Assembly (NCBI GenBank): GCA_947652115.1 | Contig: OX393566.1 | Coordinates: 21,742,257-21,806,256, forward strand | Origin: Blastomussa wellsi | Taxonomy: Eukaryota > Cnidaria > Anthozoa > Scleractinia > Plerogyridae | Direction: 5' to 3' | DNA: 64,000 nucleotides | Shown here: one piece after another, positions 12,701 to 27,700 of the stretch | Position numbering within the stretch: the first letter of the stretch is position 1 | Layout of the letters: every line of letters begins with the position of its first letter | Notes under the pieces: generated by a model | The model's input: only the letters and a program-made list of their open reading frames with translations | Told to the model about the DNA's origin: nothing | The model's database searches: none | Made by a program: the position numbers and the translations under genes

Positions 12701-15700
12701 CGGACAAGCTAACGCGCCCAAAAGCCACACAGATCTATCTACACACGGAAAGGAACAACACATTCGGCTTTAAATCATGGGATATTATGGCTTCTCTGGC
12801 ACTCAGTCAAGTCGTAGAAGGCGGCGGCAGGCGCCTCTTAATTGTTGGACACTAGTTTGTGGCGGGAAATTAACTTGGCGGGCTAGCTTACAAGGAGAAA
12901 ATCCCAGCATCCCTATCTAGCTAGACCTGTTTTGAAAAAGCCAAAGCAAGGCCACAAAGCCACACCAGACTTTGAGCGACACTCACCAGCCAGTTCGCAG
13001 GCCCTGCTGGTTAGGTTGGAAATTTTCAGAAGCAGGTCTTGGAAGTCACTGGCCACCACAACGTCGTCGTCAGACTCCGTTACCAGTCGTAGTTGATCTG
13101 CGTCAACACCACTGCCAACGCCCACGGCTAGAACACGAACGCCTGCCTTTCGCAAGGGCTCTGAGGCCTCTCTCAAGTCTTTGGCGTCGGCTGCTGGGGT
13201 CTGGGTGCCGTCCGTTATTAGAAGGGCAATCTTTGGCACGCCCGTTCTGGCTTCAGAGAAGATCTCAGCGGCCGCTAAATCCAGCGCTTTGTCGATTCGT
13301 GTCAGGCCTCTCTCGTAAGGTAGAGCATCCACAGCCCTCCCGAACTCCTCCGGGGTCGCATACTGGCCGAATCGAGCCTGTACTGAAGCCGAGTTACTGT
13401 ACAGAACCATGGCTGCTTGACTCTGGTCTGGTGCTAGGCCGAAACTCTTCGCTACTGCCTTGACAAAGTTCTTCTGTTTCACGTAGTTCCTTCTCCCAAT
13501 GCTGCCCGAAGAATCGAGGATAAATGCCACGTCCACAGGAGAGCTACATGGCGGTGGTGCTAATGAGACAGAAATTCAAGGCAGTTAGTGTCAGCTCTAC
13601 TTTCTGGAGACTCAGCAAAGCTCGTTCTCTTCCCAGCCCTTATACAAAAAGTTCAAGACCTTTTCATGAGCTCTTTCTTTCAAGCCGGACAAGCTAACGC
13701 GCCCAAAAGCCACACAGATCTATCTACACACGGAAAGGAACAACACATTCGGCTTTAAATCATGGGATATTATGGCTTCTCTGGCACTCAGTCAAGTCGT
13801 AGAAGGCGGCGGCAGGCGCCTCTTAATTGTTGGACACTAGTTTGTGGCGGGAAATTAACTTGGCGGGCTAGCTTACAAGGAGAAAATCCCAGCATCCCTA
13901 TCTAGCTAGACCTGTTTTGAAAAAGCCAAAGCAAGGCCACAAAGCCACACCAGACTTTGAGCGACACTCACCAGCCAGTTCGCAGGCCCTGCTGGTTAGG
14001 TTGGAAATTTTCAGAAGCAGGTCTTGGAAGTCACTGGCCACCACAACGTCGTCGTCAGACTCCGTTACCAGTCGTAGTTGATCTGCGTCAACACCACTGC
14101 CAACGCCCACGGCTAGAACACGAACGCCTGCCTTTCGCAAGGGCTCTGAGGCCTCTCTCAAGTCTTTGGCGTCGGCTGCTGGGGTCTGGGTGCCGTCCGT
14201 TATTAGAAGGGCAATCTTTGGCACGCCCGTTCTGGCTTCAGAGAAGATCTCAGCGGCCGCTAAATCCAGCGCTTTGTCGATTCGTGTCAGGCCTCTCTCG
14301 TAAGGTAGAGCATCCACAGCCCTCCCGAACTCCTCCGGGGTGGCATACTGGCCGAATCGAGCCTGTACTGAAGCCGAGTTACTGTACAGAACCATGGCTG
14401 CTTGACTCTGGTCTGGTGCTAGGCCGAAACTCTTCGCTACTGCCTTGACAAAGTTCTTCTGTTTCACGTAGTTCCTTCTCCCAATGCTGCCCGAAGAATC
14501 GAGGATAAATGCCACGTCCACAGGAGAGCTACATGGCGGTGGTGCTAATGAGACAGAAATTCAAGGCAGTTAGTGTCAGCTCTACTTTCTGGAGACTCAG
14601 CAAAGCTCGTTCTCTTCCCAGCCCTTATACAAAAAGTTCAAGACCTTTTCATGAGCTCTTTCTTTCAAGCCGGACAAGCTAACGCGCCCAAAAGCCACAC
14701 AGATCTATCTACACACGGAAAGGAACAACACATTCGGCTTTAAATCATGGGATGTTATGGCTTCTCTGGCACTCAGCCAAGTCGTAGAAGGCGGCGGCAG
14801 GCGCCTCTTAATTGTTGGACACTAGTTTGTGGCGGGAAATTAACTTGGCGGGCTAGCTTACAAGGAGAAAATCCCAGCATCCCTATCTAGCTAGACCTGT
14901 TTTGAAAAAGCCAAAGCAAGGCCACAAAGCCACACCAGACTTTGAGCGACACTCACCAGCCAGTTCGCAGGCCCTGCTGGTTAGGTTGGAAATTTTCAGA
15001 AGCAGGTCTTGGAAGTCACTGGCCACCACAACGTCGTCGTCAGACTCCGTTACCAGTCGTAGTTGATCTGCGTCAACACCACTGCCAACGCCCACGGCTA
15101 GAACACGAACGCCTGCCTTTCGCAAGGGCTCTGAGGCCTCTCTCAAGTCTTTGGCGTCGGCTGCTGGGGTCTGGGTGCCGTCCGTTATTAGAAGGGCAAT
15201 CTTTGGCACGCCCGTTCTTGCTTCAGAGAAGATCTCAGCGGCCGCTAAATCCAGCGCTTTGTCGATTCGTGTCAGGCCTCTCTCGTAAGGTAGAGCATCC
15301 ACAGCCCTCCCGAACTCCTCCGGGGTCGCATACTGGCCGAATCGAGCCTGTACTGAAGCCGAGTTACTGTACAGAACCATGGCTGCTTGACTCTGGTCTG
15401 GTGCTAGGCCGAAACTCTTCGCTACTGCCTTGACAAAGTTCTTCTGTTTCACGTAGTTCCTTCTCCCAATGCTGCCCGAAGAATCGAGGATAAATGCCAC
15501 GTCCACAGGAGAGCTACATGGCGGTGGTGCTAATGAGACAGAAATTCAAGGCAGTTAGTGTCAGCTCTACTTTCTGGAGACTCAGCAAAGCTCGTTCTCT
15601 TCCCAGCCCTTATACAAAAAGTTCAAGACCTTTTCATGAGCTCTTTCTTTCAAGCCGGACAAGCTAACGCGCCCAAAAGCCACACAGATCTATCTACACA

Positions 15701-18700
15701 CGGAAAGGAACAACACATTCGGCTTTAAATCATGGGATATTATGGCTTCTCTGGCACTCAGTCAAGTCGTAGAAGGCGGCGGCAGGCGCCTCTTAATTGT
15801 TGGACACTAGTTTGTGGCGGGAAATTAACTTGGCGGGCTAGCTTACAAGGAGAAAATCCCAGCATCCCTATCTAGCTAGACCTGTTTTGAAAAAGCCAAA
15901 GCAAGGCCACAAAGCCACACCAGACTTTGAGCGACACTCACCAGCCAGTTCGCAGGCCCTGCTGGTTAGGTTGGAAATTTTCAGAAGCAGGTCTTGGAAG
16001 TCACTGGCCACCACAACGTCGTCGTCAGACTCCGTTACCAGTCGTAGTTGATCTGCGTCAACACCACTGCCAACGCCCACGGCTAGAACACGAACGCCTG
16101 CCTTTCGCAAGGGCTCTGAGGCCTCTCTCAAGTCTTTGGCGTCGGCTGCTGGGGTCTGGGTGCCGTCCGTTATTAGAAGGGCAATCTTTGGCACGCCCGT
16201 TCTGGCTTCAGAGAAGATCTCAGCGGCCGCTAAACCCAGCGCTTTGTCGATTCGTGTCAGGCCTCTCTCGTAAGGTAGAGCATCCACAGCCCTCCCGAAC
16301 TCCTCCGGGGTGGCATACTGGCCGAATCGAGCCTGTACTGAAGCCGAGTTACTGTACAGAACCATGGCTGCTTGACTCTGGTCTGGTGCTAGGCCGAAAC
16401 TCTTCGCTACTGCCTTGACAAAGTTCTTCTGTTTCACGTAGTTCCTTCTCCCAATGCTGCCCGAAGAATCGAGGATAAATGCCACGTCCACAGGAGAGCT
16501 ACATGGCGGTGGTGCTAATGAGACAGAAATTCAAGGCAGTTAGTGTCAGCTCTACTTTCTGGAGACTCAGCAAAGCTCGTTCTCTTCCCAGCCCTTATAC
16601 AAAAAGTTCAAGACCTTTTCATGAGCTCTTTCTTTCAAGCCGGACAAGCTAACGCGCCCAAAAGCCACACAGATCTATCTACACACGGAAAGGAACAACA
16701 CATTCGGCTTTAAATCATGGGATATTATGGCTTCTCTGGCACTCAGTCAAGTCGTAGAAGGCGGCGGCAGGCGCCTCTTAATTGTTGGACACTAGTTTGT
16801 GGCGGGAAATTAACTTGGCGGGCTAGCTTACAAGGAGAAAATCCCAGCATCCCTATCTAGCTAGACCTGTTTTGAAAAAGCCAAAGCAAGGCCACAAAGC
16901 CACACCAGACTTTGAGCGACACTCACCAGCCAGTTCGCAGGCCCTGCTGGTTAGGTTGGAAATTTTCAGAAGCAGGTCTTGGAAGTCACTGGCCACCACA
17001 ACGTCGTCGTCAGACTCCGTTACCAGTCGTAGTTGATCTGCGTCAACACCACTGCCAACGCCCACGGCTAGAACACGAACGCCTGCCTTTCGCAAGGGCT
17101 CTGAGGCCTCTCTCAAGTCTTTGGCGTCGGCTGCTGGGGTCTGGGTGCCGTCCGTTATTAGAAGGGCAATCTTTGGCACGCCCGTTCTGGCTTCAGAGAA
17201 GATCTCAGCGGCCGCTAAACCCAGCGCTTTGTCGATTCGTGTCAGGCCTCTCTCGTAAGGTAGAGCATCCACAGCCCTCCCGAACTCCTCCGGGGTGGCA
17301 TACTGGCCGAATCGAGCCTGTACTGAAGCCGAGTTACTGTACAGAACCATGGCTGCTTGACTCTGGTCTGGTGCTAGGCCGAAACTCTTCGCTACTGCCT
17401 TGACAAAGTTCTTCTGTTTCACGTAGTTCCTTCTCCCAATGCTGCCCGAAGAATCGAGGATAAATGCCACGTCCACAGGAGAGCTACATGGCGGTGGTGC
17501 TAATGAGACAGAAATTCAAGGCAGTTAGTGTCAGCTCTACTTTCTGGAGACTCAGCAAAGCTCGTTCTCTTCCCAGCCCTTATACAAAAAGTTCAAGACC
17601 TTTTCATGAGCTCTTTCTTTCAAGCCGGACAAGCTAACGCGCCCAAAAGCCACACAGATCTATCTACACACGGAAAGGAACAACACATTCGGCTTTAAAT
17701 CATGGGATATTATGGCTTCTCTGGCACTCAGTCAAGTCGTAGAAGGCGGCGGCAGGCGCCTCTTAATTGTTGGACACTAGTTTGTGGCGGGAAATTAACT
17801 TGGCGGGCTAGCTTACAAGGAGAAAATCCCAGCATCCCTATCTAGCTAGACCTGTTTTGAAAAAGCCAAAGCAAGGCCACAAAGCCACACCAGACTTTGA
17901 GCGACACTCACCAGCCAGTTCGCAGGCCCTGCTGGTTAGGTTGGAAATTTTCAGAAGCAGGTCTTGGAAGTCACTGGCCACCACAACGTCGTCGTCAGAC
18001 TCCGTTACCAGTCGTAGTTGATCTGCGTCAACACCACTGCCAACGCCCACGGCTAGAACACGAACGCCTGCCTTTCGCAAGGGCTCTGAGGCCTCTCTCA
18101 AGTCTTTGGCGTCGGCTGCTGGGGTCTGGGTGCCGTCCGTTATTAGAAGGGCAATCTTTGGCACGCCCGTTCTGGCTTCAGAGAAGATCTCAGCGGCCGC
18201 TAAACCCAGCGCTTTGTCGATTCGTGTCAGGCCTCTCTCGTAAGGTAGAGCATCCACAGCCCTCCCGAACTCCTCCGGGGTGGCATACTGGCCGAATCGA
18301 GCCTGTACTGAAGCCGAGTTACTGTACAGAACCATGGCTGCTTGACTCTGGTCTGGTGCTAGGCCGAAACTCTTCGCTACTGCCTTGACAAAGTTCTTCT
18401 GTTTCACGTAGTTCCTTCTCCCAATGCTGCCCGAAGAATCGAGGATAAATGCCACGTCCACAGGAGAGCTACATGGCGGTGGTGCTAATGAGACAGAAAT
18501 TCAAGGCAGTTAGTGTCAGCTCTACTTTCTGGAGACTCAGCAAAGCTCGTTCTCTTCCCAGCCCTTATACAAAAAGTTCAAGACCTTTTCATGAGCTCTT
18601 TCTTTCAAGCCGGACAAGCTAACGCGCCCAAAAGCCACACAGATCTATCTACACACGGAAAGGAACAACACATTCGGCTTTAAATCATGGGATATTATGG

Positions 18701-21700
18701 CTTCTCTGGCACTCAGTCAAGTCGTAGAAGGCGGCGGCAGGCGCCTCTTAATTGTTGGACACTAGTTTGTGGCGGGAAATTAACTTGGCGGGCTAGCTTA
18801 CAAGGAGAAAATCCCAGCATCCCTATCTAGCTAGACCTGTTTTGAAAAAGCCAAAGCAAGGCCACAAAGCCACACCAGACTTTGAGCGACACTCACCAGC
18901 CAGTTCGCAGGCCCTGCTGGTTAGGTTGGAAATTTTCAGAAGCAGGTCTTGGAAGTCACTGGCCACCACAACGTCGTCGTCAGACTCCGTTACCAGTCGT
19001 AGTTGATCTGCGTCAACACCACTGCCAACGCCCACGGCTAGAACACGAACGCCTGCCTTTCGCAAGGGCTCTGAGGCCTCTCTCAAGTCTTTGGCGTCGG
19101 CTGCTGGGGTCTGGGTGCCGTCCGTTATTAGAAGGGCAATCTTTGGCACGCCCGTTCTGGCTTCAGAGAAGATCTCAGCGGCCGCTAAATCCAGCGCTTT
19201 GTCGATTCGTGTCAGGCCTCTCTCGTAAGGTAGAGCATCCACAGCCCTCCCGAACTCCTCCGGGGTGGCATACTGGCCGAATCGAGCCTGTACTGAAGCC
19301 GAGTTACTGTACAGAACCATGGCTGCTTGACTCTGGTCTGGTGCTAGGCCGAAACTCTTCGCTACTGCCTTGACAAAGTTCTTCTGTTTCACGTAGTTCC
19401 TTCTCCCAATGCTGCCCGAAGAATCGAGGATAAATGCCACGTCCACAGGAGAGCTACATGGTGGTGGTGCTAATGAGACAGAAATTCAAGGCAGTTAGTG
19501 TCAGCTCTACTTTCTGGAGACTCAGCAAAGCTCGTTCTCTTCCCAGCCCTTATACAAAAAGTTCAAGACCTTTTCATGAGCTCTTTCTTTCAAGCCGGAC
19601 AAGCTAACGCGCCCAAAAGCCACACAGATCTATCTACACACGGAAAGGAACAACACATTCGGCTTTAAATCATGGGATATTATGGCTTCTCTGGCACTCA
19701 GTCAAGTCGTAGAAGGCGGCGGCAGGCGCCTCTTAATTGTTGGACACTAGTTTGTGGCGGGAAATTAACTTGGCGGGCTAGCTTACAAGGAGAAAATCCC
19801 AGCATCCCTATCTAGCTAGACCTGTTTTGAAAAAGCCAAAGCAAGGCCACAAAGCCACACCAGACTTTGAGCGACACTCACCAGCCAGTTCGCAGGCCCT
19901 GCTGGTTAGGTTGGAAATTTTCAGAAGCAGGTCTTGGAAGTCACTGGCCACCACAACGTCGTCGTCAGACTCCGTTACCAGTCGTAGTTGATCTGCGTCA
20001 ACACCACTGCCAACGCCCACGGCTAGAACACGAACGCCTGCCTTTCGCAAGGGCTCTGAGGCCTCTCTCAAGTCTTTGGCGTCGGCTGCTGGGGTCTGGG
20101 TGCCGTCCGTTATTAGAAGGGCAATCTTTGGCACGCCCGTTCTGGCTTCAGAGAAGATCTCAGCGGCCGCTAAACCCACCGCTTTGTCGATTCGTGTCAG
20201 GCCTCTCTCGTAAGGTAGAGCATCCACAGCCCTCCCGAACTCCTCCGGGGTGGCATACTGGCCGAATCGAGCCTGTACTGAAGCCGAGTTACTGTACAGA
20301 ACCATGGCTGCTTGACTCTGGTCTGGTGCTAGGCCGAAACTCTTCGCTACTGCCTTGACAAAGTTCTTCTGTTTCACGTAGTTCCTTCTCCCAATGCTGC
20401 CCGAAGAATCGAGGATAAATGCCACGTCCACAGGAGAGCTACATGGTGGTGGTGCTAATGAGACAGAAATTCAAGGCAGTTAGTGTCAGCTCTACTTTCT
20501 GGAGACTCAGCAAAGCTCGTTCTCTTCCCAGCCCTTATACAAAAAGTTCAAGACCTTTTCATGAGCTCTTTCTTTCAAGCCGGACAAGCTAACGCGCCCA
20601 AAAGCCACACAGATCTATCTACACACGGAAAGGAACAACACATTCGGCTTTAAATCATGGGATATTATGGCTTCTCTGGCACTCAGTCAAGTCGTAGAAG
20701 GCGGCGGCAGGCGCCTCTTAATTGTTGGACACTAGTTTGTGGCGGGAAATTAACTTGGCGGGCTAGCTTACAAGGAGAAAATCCCAGCATCCCTATCTAG
20801 CTAGACCTGTTTTGAAAAAGCCAAAGCAAGGCCACAAAGCCACACCAGACTTTGAGCGACACTCACCAGCCAGTTCGCAGGCCCTGCTGGTTAGGTTGGA
20901 AATTTTCAGAAGCAGGTCTTGGAAGTCACTGGCCACCACAACGTCGTCGTCAGACTCCGTTACCAGTCGTAGTTGATCTGCGTCAACACCACTGCCAACG
21001 CCCACGGCTAGAACACGAACGCCTGCCTTTCGCAAGGGCTCTGAGGCCTCTCTCAAGTCTTTGGCGTCGGCTGCTGGGGTCTGGGTGCCGTCCGTTATTA
21101 GAAGGGCAATCTTTGGCACGCCCGTTCTGGCTTCAGAGAAGATCTCAGCGGCCGCTAAATCCAGCGCTTTGTCGATTCGTGTCAGGCCTCTCTCGTAAGG
21201 TAGAGCATCCACAGCCCTCCCGAACTCCTCCGGGGTGGCATACTGGCCGAATCGAGCCTGTACTGAAGCCGAGTTACTGTACAGAACCATGGCTGCTTGA
21301 CTCTGGTCTGGTGCTAGGCCGAAACTCTTCGCTACTGCCTTGACAAAGTTCTTCTGTTTCACGTAGTTCCTTCTCCCAATGCTGCCCGAAGAATCGAGGA
21401 TAAATGCCACGTCCACAGGAGAGCTACATGGCGGTGGTGCTAATGAGACAGAAATTCAAGGCAGTTAGTGTCAGCTCTACTTTCTGGAGACTCAGCAAAG
21501 CTCGTTCTCTTCCCAGCCCTTATACAAAAAGTTCAAGACCTTTTCATGAGCTCTTTCTTTCAAGCCGGACAAGCTAACGCGCCCAAAAGCCACACAGATC
21601 TATCTACACACGGAAAGGAACAACACATTCGGCTTTAAATCATGGGATGTTATGGCTTCTCTGGCACTCAGCCAAGTGGTAGAAGGCGGCGGCAGGCGCC

Positions 21701-24700
21701 TCTTAATTGTTGGACACTAGTTTGTGGCGGGAAATTAACTTGGCGGGCTAGCTTACAAGGAGAAAATCCCAGCATCCCTATCTAGCTAGACCTGTTTTGA
21801 AAAAGCCAAAGCAAGGCCACAAAGCCACACCAGACTTTGAGCGACACTCACCAGCCAGTTCGCAGGCCCTGCTGGTTAGGTTGGAAATTTTCAGAAGCAG
21901 GTCTTGGAAGTCACTGGCCACCACAACGTCGTCGTCAGACTCCGTTACCAGTCGTAGTTGATCTGCGTCAACACCACTGCCAACGCCCACGGCTAGAACA
22001 CGAACGCCTGCCTTTCGCAAGGGCTCTGAGGCCTCTCTCAAGTCTTTGGCGTCGGCTGCTGGGGTCTGGGTGCCGTCCGTTATTAGAAGGGCAATCTTTG
22101 GCACGCCCGTTCTTGCTTCAGAGAAGATCTCAGCGGCCGCTAAATCCAGCGCTTTGTCGATTCGTGTCAGGCCTCTCTCGTAAGGTAGAGCATCCACAGC
22201 CCTCCCGAACTCCTCCGGGGTCGCATACTGGCCGAATCGAGCCTGTACTGAAGCCGAGTTACTGTACAGAACCATGGCTGCTTGACTCTGGTCTGGTGCT
22301 AGGCCGAAACTCTTCGCTACTGCCTTGACAAAGTTCTTCTGTTTCACGTAGTTCCTTCTCCCAATGCTGCCCGAAGAATCGAGGATAAATGCCACGTCCA
22401 CAGGAGAGCTACATGGCGGTGGTGCTAATGAGACAGAAATTCAAGGCAGTTAGTGTCAGCTCTACTTTCTGGAGACTCAGCAAAGCTCGTTCTCTTCCCA
22501 GCCCTTATACAAAAAGTTCAAGACCTTTTCATGAGCTCTTTCTTTCAAGCCGGACAAGCTAACGCGCCCAAAAGCCACACAGATCTATCTACACACGGAA
22601 AGGAACAACACATTCGGCTTTAAATCATGGGATATTATGGCTTCTCTGGCACTCAGTCAAGTCGTAGAAGGCGGCGGCAGGCGCCTCTTAATTGTTGGAC
22701 ACTAGTTTGTGGCGGGAAATTAACTTGGCGGGCTAGCTTACAAGGAGAAAATCCCAGCATCCCTATCTAGCTAGACCTGTTTTGAAAAAGCCAAAGCAAG
22801 GCCACAAAGCCACACCAGACTTTGAGCGACACTCACCAGCCAGTTCGCAGGCCCTGCTGGTTAGGTTGGAAATTTTCAGAAGCAGGTCTTGGAAGTCACT
22901 GGCCACCACAACGTCGTCGTCAGACTCCGTTACCAGTCGTAGTTGATCTGCGTCAACACCACTGCCAACGCCCACGGCTAGAACACGAACGCCTGCCTTT
23001 CGCAAGGGCTCTGAGGCCTCTCTCAAGTCTTTGGCGTCGGCTGCTGGGGTCTGGGTGCCGTCCGTTATTAGAAGGGCAATCTTTGGCACGCCCGTTCTGG
23101 CTTCAGAGAAGATCTCAGCGGCCGCTAAATCCAGCGCTTTGTCGATTCGTGTCAGGCCTCTCTCGTAAGGTAGAGCATCCACAGCCCTCCCGAACTCCTC
23201 CGGGGTGGCATACTGGCCGAATCGAGCCTGTACTGAAGCCGAGTTACTGTACAGAACCATGGCTGCTTGACTCTGGTCTGGTGCTAGGCCGAAACTCTTC
23301 GCTACTGCCTTGACAAAGTTCTTCTGTTTCACGTAGTTCCTTCTCCCAATGCTGCCCGAAGAATCGAGGATAAATGCCACGTCCACAGGAGAGCTACATG
23401 GCGGTGGTGCTAATGAGACAGAAATTCAAGGCAGTTAGTGTCAGCTCTACTTTCTGGAGACTCAGCAAAGCTCGTTCTCTTCCCAGCCCTTATACAAAAA
23501 GTTCAAGACCTTTTCATGAGCTCTTTCTTTCAAGCCGGACAAGCTAACGCGCCCAAAAGCCACACAGATCTATCTACACACGGAAAGGAACAACACATTC
23601 GGCTTTAAATCATGGGATATTATGGCTTCTCTGGCACTCAGTCAAGTCGTAGAAGGCGGCGGCAGGCGCCTCTTAATTGTTGGACACTAGTTTGTGGCGG
23701 GAAATTAACTTGGCGGGCTAGCTTACAAGGAGAAAATCCCAGCATCCCTATCTAGCTAGACCTGTTTTGAAAAAGCCAAAGCAAGGCCACAAAGCCACAC
23801 CAGACTTTGAGCGACACTCACCAGCCAGTTCGCAGGCCCTGCTGGTTAGGTTGGAAATTTTCAGAAGCAGGTCTTGGAAGTCACTGGCCACCACAACGTC
23901 GTCGTCAGACTCCGTTACCAGTCGTAGTTGATCTGCGTCAACACCACTGCCAACGCCCACGGCTAGAACACGAACGCCTGCCTTTCGCAAGGGCTCTGAG
24001 GCCTCTCTCAAGTCTTTGGCGTCGGCTGCTGGGGTCTGGGTGCCGTCCGTTATTAGAAGGGCAATCTTTGGCACGCCCGTTCTGGCTTCAGAGAAGATCT
24101 CAGCGGCCGCTAAATCCAGCGCTTTGTCGATTCGTGTCAGGCCTCTCTCGTAAGGTAGAGCATCCACAGCCCTCCCGAACTCCTCCGGGGTCGCATACTG
24201 GCCGAATCGAGCCTGTACTGAAGCCGAGTTACTGTACAGAACCATGGCTGCTTGACTCTGGTCTGGTGCTAGGCCGAAACTCTTCGCTACTGCCTTGACA
24301 AAGTTCTTCTGTTTCACGTAGTTCCTTCTCCCAATGCTGCCCGAAGAATCGAGGATAAATGCCACGTCCACAGGAGAGCTACATGGCGGTGGTGCTAATG
24401 AGACAGAAATTCAAGGCAGTTAGTGTCAGCTCTACTTTCTGGAGACTCAGCAAAGCTCGTTCTCTTCCCAGCCCTTATACAAAAAGTTCAAGACCTTTTC
24501 ATGAGCTCTTTCTTTCAAGCCGGACAAGCTAACGCGCCCAAAAGCCACACAGATCTATCTACACACGGAAAGGAACAACACATTCGGCTTTAAATCATGG
24601 GATATTATGGCTTCTCTGGCACTCAGTCAAGTCGTAGAAGGCGGCGGCAGGCGCCTCTTAATTGTTGGACACTAGTTTGTGGCGGGAAATTAACTTGGCG

Positions 24701-27700
24701 GGCTAGCTTACAAGGAGAAAATCCCAGCATCCCTATCTAGCTAGACCTGTTTTGAAAAAGCCAAAGCAAGGCCACAAAGCCACACCAGACTTTGAGCGAC
24801 ACTCACCAGCCAGTTCGCAGGCCCTGCTGGTTAGGTTGGAAATTTTCAGAAGCAGGTCTTGGAAGTCACTGGCCACCACAACGTCGTCGTCAGACTCCGT
24901 TACCAGTCGTAGTTGATCTGCGTCAACACCACTGCCAACGCCCACGGCTAGAACACGAACGCCTGCCTTTCGCAAGGGCTCTGAGGCCTCTCTCAAGTCT
25001 TTGGCGTCGGCTGCTGGGGTCTGGGTGCCGTCCGTTATTAGAAGGGCAATCTTTGGCACGCCCGTTCTGGCTTCAGAGAAGATCTCAGCGGCCGCTAAAC
25101 CCAGCGCTTTGTCGATTCGTGTCAGGCCTCTCTCGTAAGGTAGAGCATCCACAGCCCTCCCGAACTCCTCCGGGGTGGCATACTGGCCGAATCGAGCCTG
25201 TACTGAAGCCGAGTTACTGTACAGAACCATGGCTGCTTGACTCTGGTCTGGTGCTAGGCCGAAACTCTTCGCTACTGCCTTGACAAAGTTCTTCTGTTTC
25301 ACGTAGTTCCTTCTCCCAATGCTGCCCGAAGAATCGAGGATAAATGCCACGTCCACAGGAGAGCTACATGGCGGTGGTGCTAATGAGACAGAAATTCAAG
25401 GCAGTTAGTGTCAGCTCTACTTTCTGGAGACTCAGCAAAGCTCGTTCTCTTCCCAGCCCTTATACAAAAAGTTCAAGACCTTTTCATGAGCTCTTTCTTT
25501 CAAGCCGGACAAGCTAACGCGCCCAAAAGCCACACAGATCTATCTACACACGGAAAGGAACAACACATTCGGCTTTAAATCATGGGATATTATGGCTTCT
25601 CTGGCACTCAGTCAAGTCGTAGAAGGCGGCGGCAGGCGCCTCTTAATTGTTGGACACTAGTTTGTGGCGGGAAATTAACTTGGCGGGCTAGCTTACAAGG
25701 AGAAAATCCCAGCATCCCTATCTAGCTAGACCTGTTTTGAAAAAGCCAAAGCAAGGCCACAAAGCCACATCAGACTTTGAGCGACACTCACCAGCCAGTT
25801 CGCAGGCCCTGCTGGTTAGGTTGGAAATTTTCAGAAGCAGGTCTTGGAAGTCACTGGCCACCACAACGTCGTCGTCAGACTCCGTTACCAGTCGTAGTTG
25901 ATCTGCGTCAACACCACTGCCAACGCCCACGGCTAGAACACGAACGCCTGCCTTTCGCAAGGGCTCTGAGGCCTCTCTCAAGTCTTTGGCGTCGGCTGCT
26001 GGGGTCTGGGTGCCGTCCGTTATTAGAAGGGCAATCTTTGGCACGCCCGTTCTGGCTTCAGAGAAGATCTCAGCGGCCGCTAAACCCAGCGCTTTGTCGA
26101 TTCGTGTCAGGCCTCTCTCGTAAGGTAGAGCATCCACAGCCCTCCCGAACTCCTCCGGGGTGGCATACTGGCCGAATCGAGCCTGTACTGAAGCCGAGTT
26201 ACTGTACAGAACCATGGCTGCTTGACTCTGGTCTGGTGCTAGGCCGAAACTCTTCGCTACTGCCTTGACAAAGTTCTTCTGTTTCACGTAGTTCCTTCTC
26301 CCAATGCTGCCCGAAGAATCGAGGATAAATGCCACGTCCACAGGAGAGCTACATGGCGGTGGTGCTAATGAGACAGAAATTCAAGGCAGTTAGTGTCAGC
26401 GCTACGTTTCTGGAGACTCAGCAAAGCTCGTTCTCTTCCCAGCCCTTATACAAAAAGTTCAAGACCTTTTCATGAGCTCTTTCTTTCAAGCCGGACAAGC
26501 GAACGCGCCCAAAAGCCACACAGATCTATCTACACACGGAAAGGAACAACACATTCGGCTTTAAATCATGGGATATTATGGCTTCTCTGGCACTCAGTCA
26601 AGTCGTAGAAGGCGGCGGCAGGCGCCTCTTAATTGTTGGACACTAGTTTGTGGCGGGAAATTAACTTGGCGGGCTAGCTTACAAGGAGAAAATCCCAGCA
26701 TCCCTATCTAGCTAGACCTGTTTTGAAAAAGCCAAAGCAAGGCCACAAAGCCACACCAGACTTTGAGCGACACTCACCAGCCAGTTCGCAGGCCCTGCTG
26801 GTTAGGTTGGAAATTTTCAGAAGCAGGTCTTGGAAGTCACTGGCCACCACAACGTCGTCGTCAGACTCCGTTACCAGTCGTAGTTGATCTGCGTCAACAC
26901 CACTGCCAACGCCCACGGCTAGAACACGAACGCCTGCCTTTCGCAAGGGCTCTGAGGCCTCTCTCAAGTCTTTGGCGTCGGCTGCTGGGGTCTGGGTGCC
27001 GTCCGTTATTAGAAGGGCAATCTTTGGCACGCCCGTTCTGGCTTCAGAGAAGATCTCAGCGGCCGCTAAATCCAGCGCTTTGTCGATTCGTGTCAGGCCT
27101 CTCTCGTAAGGTAGAGCATCCACAGCCCTCCCGAACTCCTCCGGGGTGGCATACTGGCCGAATCGAGCCTGTACTGAAGCCGAGTTACTGTACAGAACCA
27201 TGGCTGCTTGACTCTGGTCTGGTGCTAGGCCGAAACTCTTCGCTACTGCCTTGACAAAGTTCTTCTGTTTCACGTAGTTCCTTCTCCCAATGCTGCCCGA
27301 AGAATCGAGGATAAATGCCACGTCCACAGGAGAGCTACATGGCGGTGGTGCTAATGAGACAGAAATTCAAGGCAGTTAGTGTCAGCTCTACTTTCTGGAG
27401 ACTCAGCAAAGCTCGTTCTCTTCCCAGCCCTTATACAAAAAGTTCAAGACCTTTTCATGAGCTCTTTCTTTCAAGCCGGACAAGCTAACGCGCCCAAAAG
27501 CCACACAGATCTATCTACACACGGAAAGGAACAACACATTCGGCTTTAAATCATGGGATGTTATGGCTTCTCTGGCACTCAGCCAAGTCGTAGAAGGCGG
27601 CGGCAGGCGCCTCTTAATTGTTGGACACTAGTTTGTGGCGGGAAATTAACTTGGCGGGCTAGCTTACAAGGAGAAAATCCCAGCATCCCTATCTAGCTAG

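Noticed and set aside
26393..26608. 71-residue plus-strand open frame in units with the +1 insertion
   Set aside because: It lies wholly in the intron, opposite to the gene, and exists only because the insertion shifts a frame. No recognisable features.
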